A stretch of 64,000 bases of DNA. It comes from an uncultured bacterium (lineage in GTDB: Bacteria; Margulisbacteria; Marinamargulisbacteria; SXXA01). The stretch covers positions 1-64,000 of the forward strand of contig CAIPHK010000011.1 in NCBI GenBank assembly GCA_903864835.1, read 5' to 3'. This document shows, piece by piece, positions 1 through 10,117 of the stretch. The position numbers and the translations under genes are program-made. The notes below the pieces were generated by a model, which did not search any database, was not told where the DNA came from, and was given only the letters and a program-made list of their open reading frames with translations. Each line of letters opens with the position of its first letter. The stretch's first letter is position 1.

Positions 1-189
1 CTCGACCCCAAACTTAGACGATCTCTCAGAACTTCCAATTTGATAGAACGTTTCAACAGAGAAATCAAACGTCGTTCCAGGGTCGTTCGTATTTTTCCCA
101 ATATTGATTCTTGTTTGCGCTTGGTCTCCGCCATCCTCATCGAATTTAATGATGATTGGTCCACTGGAAGGAGGTTGTTCTCACTTTAA
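1..189 (+). CDS. IS256-family (Mutator-like) transposase, C-terminal fragment cut by the window edge
   Basis: Frame 1 is open from the first base to a TAA at 187-189 and gives 62 residues typical of the C-terminal end of IS256-family DDE transposases. Visible family signatures are RTSNLIERFNREIKRRSRVV, then RIFPN, CLRLVSAIL and a closing W-S-T-G-R-R. The N-terminal part and the catalytic acids lie outside the window, so it cannot be said whether the gene is intact. A probable terminal inverted repeat follows the stop. Confidence 0.88.
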   Translation, partial: LDPKLRRSLRTSNLIERFNREIKRRSRVVRIFPNIDSCLRLVSAILIEFNDDWSTGRRLFSL

Positions 190-240
190 CTTTTTGCCCC
201 TATCGAATCACTTTTACAGAAAGATTGTTGCGTAACCAGG
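1..240 (+). mobile_element. Right end of an IS256-family insertion sequence
   Basis: The transposase C-terminus ends at 189, and about 20 bp later, at roughly 210-236, comes an AT-rich stretch (CTTTTACAGAAAGATTG then TTGCGTAACC) resembling the terminal inverted repeats of IS256-family elements. The left end and target duplication are outside the window, so the exact boundary is inferred. Confidence 0.6.
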
Positions 241-401
241 GGGTGGGAAATGCACGTGGCTTGCGGAATTTTACCCTCTCCGCGACTTTGGCGGGGAGAG
301 GGTCCCGTGAAACGGGGGGTGAGGTGAAGTCCGTCCAAAATACCGGCAACTCCGCAAGCGCGTTGATTGTCGACGGATCTAGGGGCTTCACCTCACCACG
401 G
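241..401. repeat. Intergenic hairpin repeat with a GGGGTGAGGTGAAG tail
   Basis: This 160-bp gap between the insertion sequence and the giant gene has no credible gene. It contains a 9-bp perfect stem, ACCCTCTCC (273-281) with GGAGAGGGT (295-303), followed by GGGGGGTGAGGTGAAG (315-330). A related sequence in opposite orientation lies near 11357-11396, and the GGGGTGAGGTG core also occurs in the two palindromic elements near 10.5 and 16 kb. Confidence 0.55.
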
Positions 402-605
402 CTAAATCCAGTTCATAAATCTCATAAATTCCGTCGACTCCATAATTTTGAATCGATCTTCGATCGCCGTGGGTAGATACTGGCCATGGGAACTTCTCGC
501 AACCGTCAATATATTTTTACACAAGGCTGCCTGACCCTCATGAGAGCCGACAGATTCAATCGCAAACTGAATCTGCTCCAATAACTGATCAACAGAAAAA
601 CCTTA
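402..605 (-). other. In-frame continuation of the giant gene beyond its TAA stop
   Basis: The frame of the giant protein ends with TAA at 605-603 but then stays open for 66 further codons to a TAG at 404-402. The translated tail starts GFSVDQLLEQIQ and contains YLPTAIEDRFKIM. It resembles the segment that follows the HV-x-R anchor in the earlier repeats (for example LTVQKFGEKLTN, later ELPGAVKAK and KLPDAVKGK). The last repeat therefore looks interrupted by the TAA. A CAA to TAA change, an assembly error or programmed readthrough would all explain it; the sequence does not tell which. Confidence 0.7.
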
Positions 606-3600
606 CACGTCCGCAGCCGCGGTCAACCGAAACACATGGGCCTGAGTAGCGAAACTAACGGGAGTATCTCCCCATTCCTTACTCGCATCTAATATCGCTT
701 GCAGCTTGGCCTGGACCCGAGGATCCGATACCTTTTCGGCAGGTATTGTGGGAGCATTCTCCATCAGACGCATCAAGGCCCTGCCATTGGACGCGCCCGG
801 ACCAGGTGGAATTGGAATATTATCAAGCACACCATGCAACTCGATCGCAGCATCAATTTCTCCAAGCTTTTCCGTGCGGGCCGCGGCTCCAGCGGTTGAG
901 AATCGGGTGTCCCCGACGTCCGTTAACACAACAGCCTCGTCGTTAACATAGGCCCTCATCTGGGTTAACTCGGCGATATCCCCGGTGAAATGCTCATCGA
1001 TAACCTGAGCCCGATTAATTTGAGAGGTTAATTCAACCTCAAACTTAGCAATTAGCGCCGTCTGAAGACCACTCACATTAACGCCCCTGGCTGCAAACTT
1101 GGAAACGACCTCCCCGAGGGCGTCGGCATTGGGTTGCAACGAGCCAGGCTCCAGAACCACGGCTCGCAGTGCGGCCCCGGCGGCTTTCTGTAATAGACCT
1201 TTTTCCGTGTCCGGAAATTCGTCTAATCGCGCCAAAAGGCCACCGTTACCATCAGCTCCAATCAATAGAGTTCTAATGCCGGCGGACGTCGTTTCCCGGT
1301 TCAGAAAAGCATCGCGCGTCGTGGCAAAGGAGGCTGGGGTAAGTTCGGCGCCATCGATGGAGATAGGCGTGCTTCCCGATATACGCATCACATGAGCCAA
1401 CATTAATAACTCGTCCACAGAATCGCCAGCGCTTGCATCTCTCGCAATTTGAACCAACCTATCTCTGACATCGGCAAGCGCCACCCCATACTTAAATTCA
1501 AAGGTCGCTAGCCCCTCCAAAGTCGTCAACTCGGCATTCGCGACGGCCACGTTAAGTTCACGCAAACAAGCTCCAACAGTTCCCTGTAGCCCCGATTTTG
1601 GGGTAGCGCCCACTACGCTGGCGTTGAGTTCCGCCATACGGACTGGATCAGGATGTCCTTCGTTATCTACGTATACGTTCACTTTCTCGGTTATTTTACC
1701 CAATAACACGGCATCCATCCCCATAAGTCCTTGTGGGGCTATCGTTTCCAAAGTTGCACACGCAGACTCAAGATCCGCAACCTGCTTAGCTAGCCAATCG
1801 CCCCCCCCACCCTGCGGCACATCAGGAACCTCGATATTTATAAACATCTGTTGTAATGAATAACCAGCTGTTGCCGGAATGGTGACGTCATCTACCCGAC
1901 TACTAAGCAGCCCCAATGCCTCCCGTGCATTTCCAGGGTTCGTTTGCTCGGCAATATTCCGAATAAAAGCGGCCCCATGCTCTGTTTTCACAAGATCTTT
2001 AACACCGGCAGACACCGGCACTACCCCATTGACATACAAGGCAGTAAAATTATTCATTCTTTCGACATTGGTAAATCCGTTGGCTAAACCCGTTCCAAAA
2101 CCAACCAGCTTGTCTTTAAAAATTGTGGTCGTTAATATTGCCGCACTGTCAGCATCCGTAATCGGAATATCCCCCGACAACCGCAACACATGCGCCATAA
2201 TTCCAAGTGTATGCTCATCCACTGGCCACTCAACCGCAGCCGTGGCAATGGCCGCCAGATTCGCCATGATTTGGGCACCGGTTACACCACCAACAAGCGT
2301 CAGGTTCTTAATAATGTCCGCTCGGACAGTTGGGGGCGCATCGTGATTCAGTATTCCGGCCATGGCTCGGGTATTTAGGTGTTTTAACACTTCGATTCTG
2401 AGGTTTGAGGAGGTGTTATCGGGAGGAAGCGCTTGGGCTTGAGTCAAGAGAGCACTCACCTTTCCATTGTCCGGTGGCGTCCCCAAATGGGCATCGATCG
2501 CTGCGTTCACCTTTACCGCCAAGCCCGGTTTAAGTGTCTGCCCCCCGGTTACATTAGAGTAGGCTTCATTAATATTGGCTATTTGTGTCGTGAGCCAGTC
2601 TGCGGACCCATCATGGGCAGGTACATCCCAAGTAGCAAGTTTGGCATTGGCCACTTTACTAGTTAACGCGGGGCCGGCCCCAAGGGTTTCCAACTGAGCT
2701 CCGAGAGTGCCAACCAAGGGTAAATTCGCGGGATCCTGCTGGAGAATAACCTCATCCAGAATAGCCGACGCCTGGTCGCTCAACTTAGCTTTCACCGCAC
2801 CTGGCAATTCCCCCAACTTATCGCCGATGGCAGTATTCAATCCGGTCAATGCAGTGAGTTTTGCCGTTGTATTACCCTCAGCGTCAATCAAATTGGTCAG
2901 TTTTTCTCCGAATTTTTGGACAGTAAGAGGCCCTCCAGCGCATCTGATTTCGAAACCCTCTGTCGATCGGAGGAGGTGCGCCAAAGTGGCCAGGTTTGCA
3001 GAATCGACACCACCAGCCAACGCCGGCTCTGCACTTGCTCTTAGAGCCGCTTTCACTAAATTGGCAGTACGCTGCGCCGACGGAATAACCTCCGCATTCC
3101 CGATCCCCGCCTCAATATTGCGGAGAGTAGTTCCCAATGCGACTAAGCCACCAAGTTTCTCATTTTCGGAGCCTACGGCGTCTTGGAGGAGCCGGTGGTC
3201 GTCACTCGGGCCTAATCCCAAACTCGTTCGTATCGCGCCAACTGTTTCGGTGACCTCGCCACGCCCCTGAGTTGCCTCCCTCAGTCTAGCCAACAGAGCT
3301 GGAGCTGCATCAACGTGCTCTTGAGTAGCTGTGGCAAATTCTGATAATTGCTCTGAAAGATGAATAATGTTCAATACCTGCGCTTTATCGATGTTGTCCA
3401 ATTTTTGGTCTATCCCCGCCGTTCCAAGGTCCTTCAAAACAAGAACACCCCCAACATCGGCCAGACTAAACCCCTCAACGATTTGTTTTTTGGCCACTAG
3501 AGAGGCTCCATCTTGTGAGGTGATATCGTCCCCATCAAAAGTCACTGCCGCAATTCTCGTTTGTTGCGCGACATCAAACTTACGTACAACATCTGTTGTC

Positions 3601-6600
3601 AATATGGCCAAGTCATCAGGTTGAACATCGGCGGCGGCGGAGTTCAGCCCTGTTAACGCCGCGCCAATCGTATTGGCTTGAACTTGCAAATCGGCGTCGG
3701 GATCAATCTGTAGCTTTGGTAACGCCGCTGCAATTACTGCTTTTAACTGAGCCTTTTGGACACCGGTGAAATTATCCTGGGTGTTTAAGCGGCCACGCAG
3801 TGCCATTATTTGGGAACTAATATTCGCCGCGTTGCCGGGCGCCTGTTCAACGTGATCTAGTCCAACTATCTCATCCCGAGTTGTCCGTTGATCCGCCGTC
3901 AGAATCGACTCAGAAAATTGGGTTACGCGATCGTTGGTTAACTCCCCAAATTGTCGGGCAGCTGTAATCCCAAGGTTCCCCTTGAGAGCATCTATTTGGG
4001 GGCGACAGCCTTCCCAAGCGCCATCGGCGGCGGTTATTGAACCTCCCGTCTCAGCTGCTAAAAGTGCACCGTGTACTAACTCCAAAATCTTACCTTTGAC
4101 GGCATCCGGAAGTTTTTGAACAGCCTCTCCATCGCCAACCGTTGTCAGAAAGGTATTAATCTTCGCGAGCGCAGTAGCCATTTGGGGACCAGTCATCTCT
4201 CTCAGAGCGCCGCCATCCGTAACATACCGCGTCAATCTAGTATTCAGCTCATCCACGGACAGGGTACCCACTTGCAAGCCCTCCGACGATCTCAATACTT
4301 GCGTCATTACGGCGAGCGTATGTTCGTCAGGATCAGCCGCCAATGCAGCGGCGCCTATTGTCACGTTGAGTGGGCCTTCGCCGGCCCCGGGAGGAATATT
4401 CGCGTTCGTCGCAACACTGTATAAAAAAGACTCCGACTTCGCGAGGTCGGCAGGGCGGGAATAACCGCGTAAATGTATCGCCAAGTCCTTCATACGGTTG
4501 GCTTCATGCGTAACATGAACATGGTGTAATAACTCCGCCACGTTAAGCCGCTCTAACTTAGCGGCCTTGGTCGTCGTCACTAATGTGGCTATCGGGGAGG
4601 GTGTCTGCCCCCCAGGCACAGTAGCCACCAAGGCATCAAGAGTATCGAATTCTCTTCGAATATCCGTCAACTCCGTAGCATCTGTAGCTTGAATATTGGA
4701 TTTTGTAATTGCAATACCATCAAAATATGCCGCCACCTGGACTGTAAACACCTGAGTCGTCGCACGATCGATTTTAGGGGTTTGTCCCAAACCTATACCG
4801 AGCCTCGCGGCACCAATGGCCTCGACAAGCTGGGTAAAGCTCGTCGCATCCGTCGGTGTCTGCTTGGCGATAGTGGCTGCCATTTGCGTTTCAATAGCCG
4901 GTTTCATAGCGTCCAGAACAGAGGTATCAATCGCTTGCATAAGACCATTCACAGACGCTTTAGTAAATTCACCCTTCTCCGCAAATGCAGCTAACACCCG
5001 ATTTGCGGTTCGTTGGTGAACGACCTTTACGTGTTCAATAACATTTTGAGTTTTGGTACCAAGTGCCGCCATACTCTTAGTCGTCCCATAGGTGGATGTC
5101 AGATTGCCAATCTCGTCTGATATTTTGACAATGGCTTTGCCCATGGGGGATGGCACACCGTCATGAGGAACCACTCGATCACACAGTTCGGCCAGAGTTG
5201 CCAACTCAGCCAGATCGGTAATTGCAGCTGACAATCGAGTCGCTTGCCAACTGCCAGAGGTAATTACCGACCGGCTCAACTCGGTTTTATGCTTGGCCAC
5301 CAAAGTGTCGAGCGGTGACGGGGTCCCTGTGGTCGGCGCCTTAAAATAAACCCCCACTGCGTCCTGCATTTTTTTCTTTTTATCGGCGGGAATCTCGGAA
5401 TTTCCTGGTCCCATATTGTCGTCGGTCTCAAGCACTTCCGCGACGACTTTGACACCGGCTCTGTCAAGGACTTTGCTACTAAGCGTTATCGCATCAAGAA
5501 TCGCCGCAGAGTTCGCATGTATCTTAAAAAATCCGATAGTGGGTTTAATCCCCGTTACAGTTGAATTAGTGATCTCTGCAGGAAATAACGTCGCAAACCG
5601 GTTCCATTCATCAAGGTGGGCCTTTGCTCCGCTCGAGTCAAATGTATTTGGACCGCCGCTTGAATAGGTTGCGGATGCAGTCTTGGCACGCGCCGAAAAG
5701 TCGTCCCCCCACGACGATACCAATTTGGTACGTACCTGCTCGCATTTTGCCTGATCCACACCGCGCATTTGGGTCAATTGGCGAAACATATCGAGGTGTT
5801 CAATCGATAAAGAAGCACTCGCCGGGTTGCTCTCCAAATAAGCTAAAAACCCGTTAATTTTTTCGGTAAGCGCGACACTAACATCCTCAATCGGAAACTG
5901 ATCCATCAAACATTTGACGTCAAATAAGTTTTCAAGAGCCTTGCCATGGTCCGTTATTGGCAAGAGACCTAATCGATTATTACACGCGACCCGAACCTTC
6001 GAGAAAAGTCCGTCAGCGCTCGGATGCGGATCTCCCATCAATTGCGCTCGTAATCCTGCCAATTTTGCTCCATATTCGACACTAGATTGCACCGTCGACA
6101 TATCCCCCTGCATATTAAATTGGCCGGCTAAAGCCTCCGATTGTGCGGTCGCAACCTTCGCGACAAATGTCGTAATGGAGCCGTCTATTATCACATCAGG
6201 AGTACGGTTTCGCATCAACATCGAAAGAATTTTTCCTGAAGCTAAGTGCTCCTTTAAAACAATGGGATCAGGAATGGCTAAGTGGTCTTTCGCGATCGAC
6301 CACGCGGCGGATTCGAAAGATGCCCGATCGACCTCCGGCAGGCCCAGTGCCTGTATCTCCATAAATTGCGTGACCAGACTGCGAACCTGTGGCACCAGCC
6401 CCCCGTCCGTTGCCGCCCCCATCTCGACCCGGAAATGCACCGACATCACCTCCACGAGGTGCTTTGAAACAGCCGCCTTCGTCGGCGAAGATATCACTGG
6501 GGATTTGAGTAACGCCTTCCCAATTTCAAAACGCTCTTCTCGAGTCAAAGTAGCGTTTTCCATAAACGCCGTTGCAAACCGTGCTACGGCGGCCTCAGCC

Positions 6601-9600
6601 CGGGGGTTTTGTTCGCCACTCGTCAGCGAACTCAATTGGGACGCGATGGCCACTGCCGATCCCGGAATCTTCAATTGATTTATTAGATTATCTACTTTAC
6701 TCGAATTTCTCGCGTCGACCCCTAAGAGCCCCGCAATTTGAGATTGAGGTTCTGAACCGACCAAGGTACCAACGCTCTGACTGTCGTCGTGCCCCACAAT
6801 TTTAGCGTATCGTTCCATCAACGCCATATCCAAGGGACCCTCGGAGCTCGCCGCTGTACGAATTTCGTTTTTTACGAATTCCCTCTTAGCTTCTGATATT
6901 GCCCTTCGAACGTCGCCTTCAACCTGAGGAAACCCAATCTCACTCAAAAAGGAACTCACTATTCTACAGTCCCCAAGATGCGGCCCACTCAGAATACTCG
7001 CAGTGATTTGGAACTCCTGTTCACGGGTTTCAAAATCGTCCAACGACACAAAACTCTCCACCCCCTCCGAATGAGATTTAAATTGAGCGCTAACGATGGG
7101 TTTTAACGGACCCGAAACTTTTTGGGCCATCGCTGCACTCGGAAACTCTTCCACACCTAATTGTTCACTAATGTGGGCTAGCGCCGTTATTACCGCGAGT
7201 CCATCGGACATCGAATGCCTTCGTGCGTCTGGGGTGTCATCAGCAAAGGTCAATGTGCATCCTTCCACAATAGTCTTCAACCGAGCGGCAACCCGACTCA
7301 TTACCTCTGCTTTTTCTTCGGGAACGCCGTCCAATTGGTCGGCGACCTTCCGAACCGCAACTCCTAGATCCTTAATGGCCTTTGCCAGGGGCCCCGGACC
7401 TTGACCCGCCGCCAATGTGACGTTATTCAGTGGTGTCCGAAGCGTCAAATCCTCCCGATCCACTATGCTTTGGATCGCCAGTTGGACATCTGTTGACGAC
7501 ACGTCAAATTCTTCACAAAAAGCTTTCGCTGTTTTTAATAGGACAAGAAGGTCTTTTGATGAGCGCCCGCCCGGATGGACGGTTACCGCCTCGATAGTCG
7601 TTCTGGAATGACCCCCAATCGCAGTTTTTAATCCAGAATACAGTGCGTCAAGTTCGGTCAATGCTGGAACATGTCGAGTCATTACGCTGGTCAGTTGGGG
7701 CGACTTTAACTGAGTCAAAAGGGAAATTGCGGTCTTAAAACCATTTTTTCTGGCGGGCGAGTCGAAAGTCCCTACTTGTTCCTCACTGGTGAGCGTAAGG
7801 GCGTTTTTAATGAAGTCAATGGTACGGACCGCTGCCGCATGTTGTGCCTCCTCCAATTTTGCCTTTGACTCGGCTACCCTCGGGGTACCTTGGACAGCAG
7901 ATTCCGGTGGGAGCCGTGGCATGGCAGAAAAAGGAGTAGCGCCCGCGTCGTTATCGACGAGTACCGCTGTAGGAAGGGGGGCCAACTGTCTCGCCAAGGT
8001 TTCAAGCTGACGCTTATGATCCCCATTTGTAAGCGCTGCCGCTTGATCATCTAACTTTTTCGACGCCTGTAACTCAACCTTCAGCAACGTCAGTTGTCGA
8101 ACTAGCGCACTATTCTCATCAGTGTGTTGCCGAAGAACTATCGTCAAACTGGATACCGTGGATTCAACCAACGACCCGGAAGCGGAACCGGTACTCTCGT
8201 CGTCGCGGACTGAGCTCAATGAGCTCGCCCGAGATCGGGACAGTGACCCCGCCGAATCACCCGGCAGGGTAAACGCACTTATTGCTGTCTCAACGCCCGC
8301 CAACGTTGGGGCTGGAGAGCTGCCGATAGTACTCAAAACCAATTCAGCCCCTTTGATGGCCTTGTAGGAGCGGAGCCGTTCCTCCGCTAGACCCTTTAGT
8401 TGAACGAGATCCAATATCGTTTGGGCTTGTGATGTACTACCGCTGGTTGAAGTAATCGCCGACGACTCGGACGCCACACTACCCACAGAAGAGCTTGAAC
8501 CACTGACTGCCCCGCCACCCGATGGGTCGACTGGAAACAAACTGTCGAACCGTTTTGCAAGAATAGTTAAAGTCTCGATGCGGGCACCAAGGGCCACCAC
8601 TGCCCCCGCCGGTGTTGCAAGAATCTCCTGCTGGATCGCGCTTCCATTTTGCAAATAACTTTCGCAGGAATCCAACTCCTGACGGAGATCATATTTCGCG
8701 AGATGACTCTGCGCAGAGCTTTGAGTCTGCTTTGCAGTAGCAATGTCTATCAACGTCGATACGACAGCAGGACTCGCCGCTTTTCTAGACGCCTGCGCAA
8801 CAACCGGCTTAGGCCCAGCAACCATTTCGACGGCGGCGTTCAGTTTCGTCATGAGCTCTCGGGCCCCATCAGGGTCGTACCCGGGTGTACTTGGATCCGC
8901 AAGTTTTGCCTGAATCTCACCCTCCATGACTTGAGCTTTGGTATCAAATTTTTGAGCCAAAACACCTTTGAGTCGAGCCTGACCAGACTCCGAACCAGAC
9001 CCGGTTCCCGACGTTGTCATCTCGCTCAACGCTGGATTAGCCGAAAACAATCCGTGAACATGCTCTGCCGCCATGGCAATCTCGGTAATATCCATATCAG
9101 TAGCGCGAAGGGTTACACATTGAATCTCAAATTGCCTGTTTAGATCCGCCTTCAGCGAGTCGACGGTATGCAGTGTCGAAAGGCCAAGTTTATCGATCGT
9201 CTTGGATAAGTCTACGATCTTTTGAGCACAAGTGGCCGTATTGTTAAGAAATAGAGAAAGAGGGCCATTTGGATTTAACCCGACCAACTCTTTCTTAATT
9301 GCCGTCATCGCATCATTGACTAACTTCCCACCAATCGTCGCTTTTTCGGTATTAAAACTTTCTTTTAGGGTAAAAAACGCCATTTTCTCCGCAGCTCGAT
9401 GTAAATGGGGGTCACAGCCGGAGCGCTCGACCCTTGTATGGATATGGGCCTGCGCCTTTGCAAATAAGCCCTCCAGTTCTTTAGTTCGATCCTCAAACTC
9501 CTTTAAATTTTTTGGAGGTGACGACTTAAATTCATCCAATTTGATCTTAACCCCTTTGATAGAGTCGTCAAATTTAGCCTGATCTCCAGCTGAGACCAAT

Positions 9601-9764
9601 GTAGTATTAAGTATAATCCCAGCCCCCGCTGATAACGCCTTTGCTTGCACCGAAGTTGCGGAGGACATACCACTCGTCGGATTTGAAACGCCGCTCAGCG
9701 GCGACCCAGCGCTTGCGTTCGAAGATGCCCTTGATCTACCGAACCCAAATCCAAATTGATTCAT
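603..9764 (-). CDS. Giant 3053-residue helical repeat protein of unknown function
   Basis: I do not recognise a family. The first ~50 residues are rich in Gly, Ser and Arg, with no signal peptide or membrane segment visible; a second Ser-rich low-complexity stretch lies near residues 415-545. The rest is Ala/Leu/Thr-rich and probably mostly helical. Divergent long repeats mark the C-terminal third. An anchor like AHVLRLSG occurs near residues 1825 (TQVLRSSEG), 2265, 2526, 2793 and 3043, the last four about 250-265 residues apart. A DWL-x2-Q motif occurs near 2391 and 2655, and an LP-x-AV-K motif follows some anchors by ~70 residues. The ATG overlaps the upstream gene's stop as ATGA, so translation is probably coupled. 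The frame continues past the stop. A scaffold, surface or secreted-effector role is possible, but none is shown. Confidence 0.85.
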   Translation of the reverse strand: MNQFGFGFGRSRASSNASAGSPLSGVSNPTSGMSSATSVQAKALSAGAGIILNTTLVSAGDQAKFDDSIKGVKIKLDEFKSSPPKNLKEFEDRTKELEGLFAKAQAHIHTRVERSGCDPHLHRAAEKMAFFTLKESFNTEKATIGGKLVNDAMTAIKKELVGLNPNGPLSLFLNNTATCAQKIVDLSKTIDKLGLSTLHTVDSLKADLNRQFEIQCVTLRATDMDITEIAMAAEHVHGLFSANPALSEMTTSGTGSGSESGQARLKGVLAQKFDTKAQVMEGEIQAKLADPSTPGYDPDGARELMTKLNAAVEMVAGPKPVVAQASRKAASPAVVSTLIDIATAKQTQSSAQSHLAKYDLRQELDSCESYLQNGSAIQQEILATPAGAVVALGARIETLTILAKRFDSLFPVDPSGGGAVSGSSSSVGSVASESSAITSTSGSTSQAQTILDLVQLKGLAEERLRSYKAIKGAELVLSTIGSSPAPTLAGVETAISAFTLPGDSAGSLSRSRASSLSSVRDDESTGSASGSLVESTVSSLTIVLRQHTDENSALVRQLTLLKVELQASKKLDDQAAALTNGDHKRQLETLARQLAPLPTAVLVDNDAGATPFSAMPRLPPESAVQGTPRVAESKAKLEEAQHAAAVRTIDFIKNALTLTSEEQVGTFDSPARKNGFKTAISLLTQLKSPQLTSVMTRHVPALTELDALYSGLKTAIGGHSRTTIEAVTVHPGGRSSKDLLVLLKTAKAFCEEFDVSSTDVQLAIQSIVDREDLTLRTPLNNVTLAAGQGPGPLAKAIKDLGVAVRKVADQLDGVPEEKAEVMSRVAARLKTIVEGCTLTFADDTPDARRHSMSDGLAVITALAHISEQLGVEEFPSAAMAQKVSGPLKPIVSAQFKSHSEGVESFVSLDDFETREQEFQITASILSGPHLGDCRIVSSFLSEIGFPQVEGDVRRAISEAKREFVKNEIRTAASSEGPLDMALMERYAKIVGHDDSQSVGTLVGSEPQSQIAGLLGVDARNSSKVDNLINQLKIPGSAVAIASQLSSLTSGEQNPRAEAAVARFATAFMENATLTREERFEIGKALLKSPVISSPTKAAVSKHLVEVMSVHFRVEMGAATDGGLVPQVRSLVTQFMEIQALGLPEVDRASFESAAWSIAKDHLAIPDPIVLKEHLASGKILSMLMRNRTPDVIIDGSITTFVAKVATAQSEALAGQFNMQGDMSTVQSSVEYGAKLAGLRAQLMGDPHPSADGLFSKVRVACNNRLGLLPITDHGKALENLFDVKCLMDQFPIEDVSVALTEKINGFLAYLESNPASASLSIEHLDMFRQLTQMRGVDQAKCEQVRTKLVSSWGDDFSARAKTASATYSSGGPNTFDSSGAKAHLDEWNRFATLFPAEITNSTVTGIKPTIGFFKIHANSAAILDAITLSSKVLDRAGVKVVAEVLETDDNMGPGNSEIPADKKKKMQDAVGVYFKAPTTGTPSPLDTLVAKHKTELSRSVITSGSWQATRLSAAITDLAELATLAELCDRVVPHDGVPSPMGKAIVKISDEIGNLTSTYGTTKSMAALGTKTQNVIEHVKVVHQRTANRVLAAFAEKGEFTKASVNGLMQAIDTSVLDAMKPAIETQMAATIAKQTPTDATSFTQLVEAIGAARLGIGLGQTPKIDRATTQVFTVQVAAYFDGIAITKSNIQATDATELTDIRREFDTLDALVATVPGGQTPSPIATLVTTTKAAKLERLNVAELLHHVHVTHEANRMKDLAIHLRGYSRPADLAKSESFLYSVATNANIPPGAGEGPLNVTIGAAALAADPDEHTLAVMTQVLRSSEGLQVGTLSVDELNTRLTRYVTDGGALREMTGPQMATALAKINTFLTTVGDGEAVQKLPDAVKGKILELVHGALLAAETGGSITAADGAWEGCRPQIDALKGNLGITAARQFGELTNDRVTQFSESILTADQRTTRDEIVGLDHVEQAPGNAANISSQIMALRGRLNTQDNFTGVQKAQLKAVIAAALPKLQIDPDADLQVQANTIGAALTGLNSAAADVQPDDLAILTTDVVRKFDVAQQTRIAAVTFDGDDITSQDGASLVAKKQIVEGFSLADVGGVLVLKDLGTAGIDQKLDNIDKAQVLNIIHLSEQLSEFATATQEHVDAAPALLARLREATQGRGEVTETVGAIRTSLGLGPSDDHRLLQDAVGSENEKLGGLVALGTTLRNIEAGIGNAEVIPSAQRTANLVKAALRASAEPALAGGVDSANLATLAHLLRSTEGFEIRCAGGPLTVQKFGEKLTNLIDAEGNTTAKLTALTGLNTAIGDKLGELPGAVKAKLSDQASAILDEVILQQDPANLPLVGTLGAQLETLGAGPALTSKVANAKLATWDVPAHDGSADWLTTQIANINEAYSNVTGGQTLKPGLAVKVNAAIDAHLGTPPDNGKVSALLTQAQALPPDNTSSNLRIEVLKHLNTRAMAGILNHDAPPTVRADIIKNLTLVGGVTGAQIMANLAAIATAAVEWPVDEHTLGIMAHVLRLSGDIPITDADSAAILTTTIFKDKLVGFGTGLANGFTNVERMNNFTALYVNGVVPVSAGVKDLVKTEHGAAFIRNIAEQTNPGNAREALGLLSSRVDDVTIPATAGYSLQQMFINIEVPDVPQGGGGDWLAKQVADLESACATLETIAPQGLMGMDAVLLGKITEKVNVYVDNEGHPDPVRMAELNASVVGATPKSGLQGTVGACLRELNVAVANAELTTLEGLATFEFKYGVALADVRDRLVQIARDASAGDSVDELLMLAHVMRISGSTPISIDGAELTPASFATTRDAFLNRETTSAGIRTLLIGADGNGGLLARLDEFPDTEKGLLQKAAGAALRAVVLEPGSLQPNADALGEVVSKFAARGVNVSGLQTALIAKFEVELTSQINRAQVIDEHFTGDIAELTQMRAYVNDEAVVLTDVGDTRFSTAGAAARTEKLGEIDAAIELHGVLDNIPIPPGPGASNGRALMRLMENAPTIPAEKVSDPRVQAKLQAILDASKEWGDTPVSFATQAHVFRLTAAADV

Positions 9765-10117
9765 GACTGAACCCCCTTAGTAGTAGTTAACATTTCGGCC
9801 CGGTGATCCCGAATATCTTCCAATATTTCAACCATGGTTTTTAAAAACCGTCGGTCGGTTTCGGGAATGATGTTGCCATTTACCGTGACCGCCCGTGACA
9901 CCCGGGCACAGGTATATTTGGAGCTCACACTTTCCCGCTGCAGGAAAATTTTAAGCGCATCTTCTTCGATCGTTCGTTCGTATTTTTTCTTTTGCCCCGC
10001 ATTTGGGAGGCTTAATACCATTAACTTTTTACAGTCACAGATCGCCAGGAGGTCAAAGGTCCCTCCCACAATTCGCTCATACGCGTATTCTGATTCGATT
10101 AATTGGTTAATATCCAC
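9761..10117 (-). CDS. Small protein coupled to the giant gene, function unknown
   Basis: The frame is open upstream to an ATG at 10222. I prefer a GTG start at 10117 because GAGG lies six bases before it (10127-10124) and the upstream part reads like non-coding repeat sequence. That gives 118 residues (153 from the ATG). The protein begins xDINQLIESEYAYERIVGG and has a Cys pair in ICDCKK. It is soluble-looking, without membrane segment or signal peptide. Its stop overlaps the giant gene's start by four bases, so the two are probably made together. A dedicated partner or chaperone is one reading, based only on position and size. Confidence 0.65.
   Translation of the reverse strand: MDINQLIESEYAYERIVGGTFDLLAICDCKKLMVLSLPNAGQKKKYERTIEEDALKIFLQRESVSSKYTCARVSRAVTVNGNIIPETDRRFLKTMVEILEDIRDHRAEMLTTTKGVQS

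Noticed and set aside
156-476. 106-residue plus-strand open frame
   Set aside because: Overlaps the IS256 end, the intergenic hairpin repeat and the giant-gene tail; composition unlike protein and no ribosome site.
603-9764. Alternative genetic code to explain the stop inside the giant gene
   Set aside because: Other genes in the window end with TAA, TAG and TGA as normal stops, so a general TAA reassignment is not supported.
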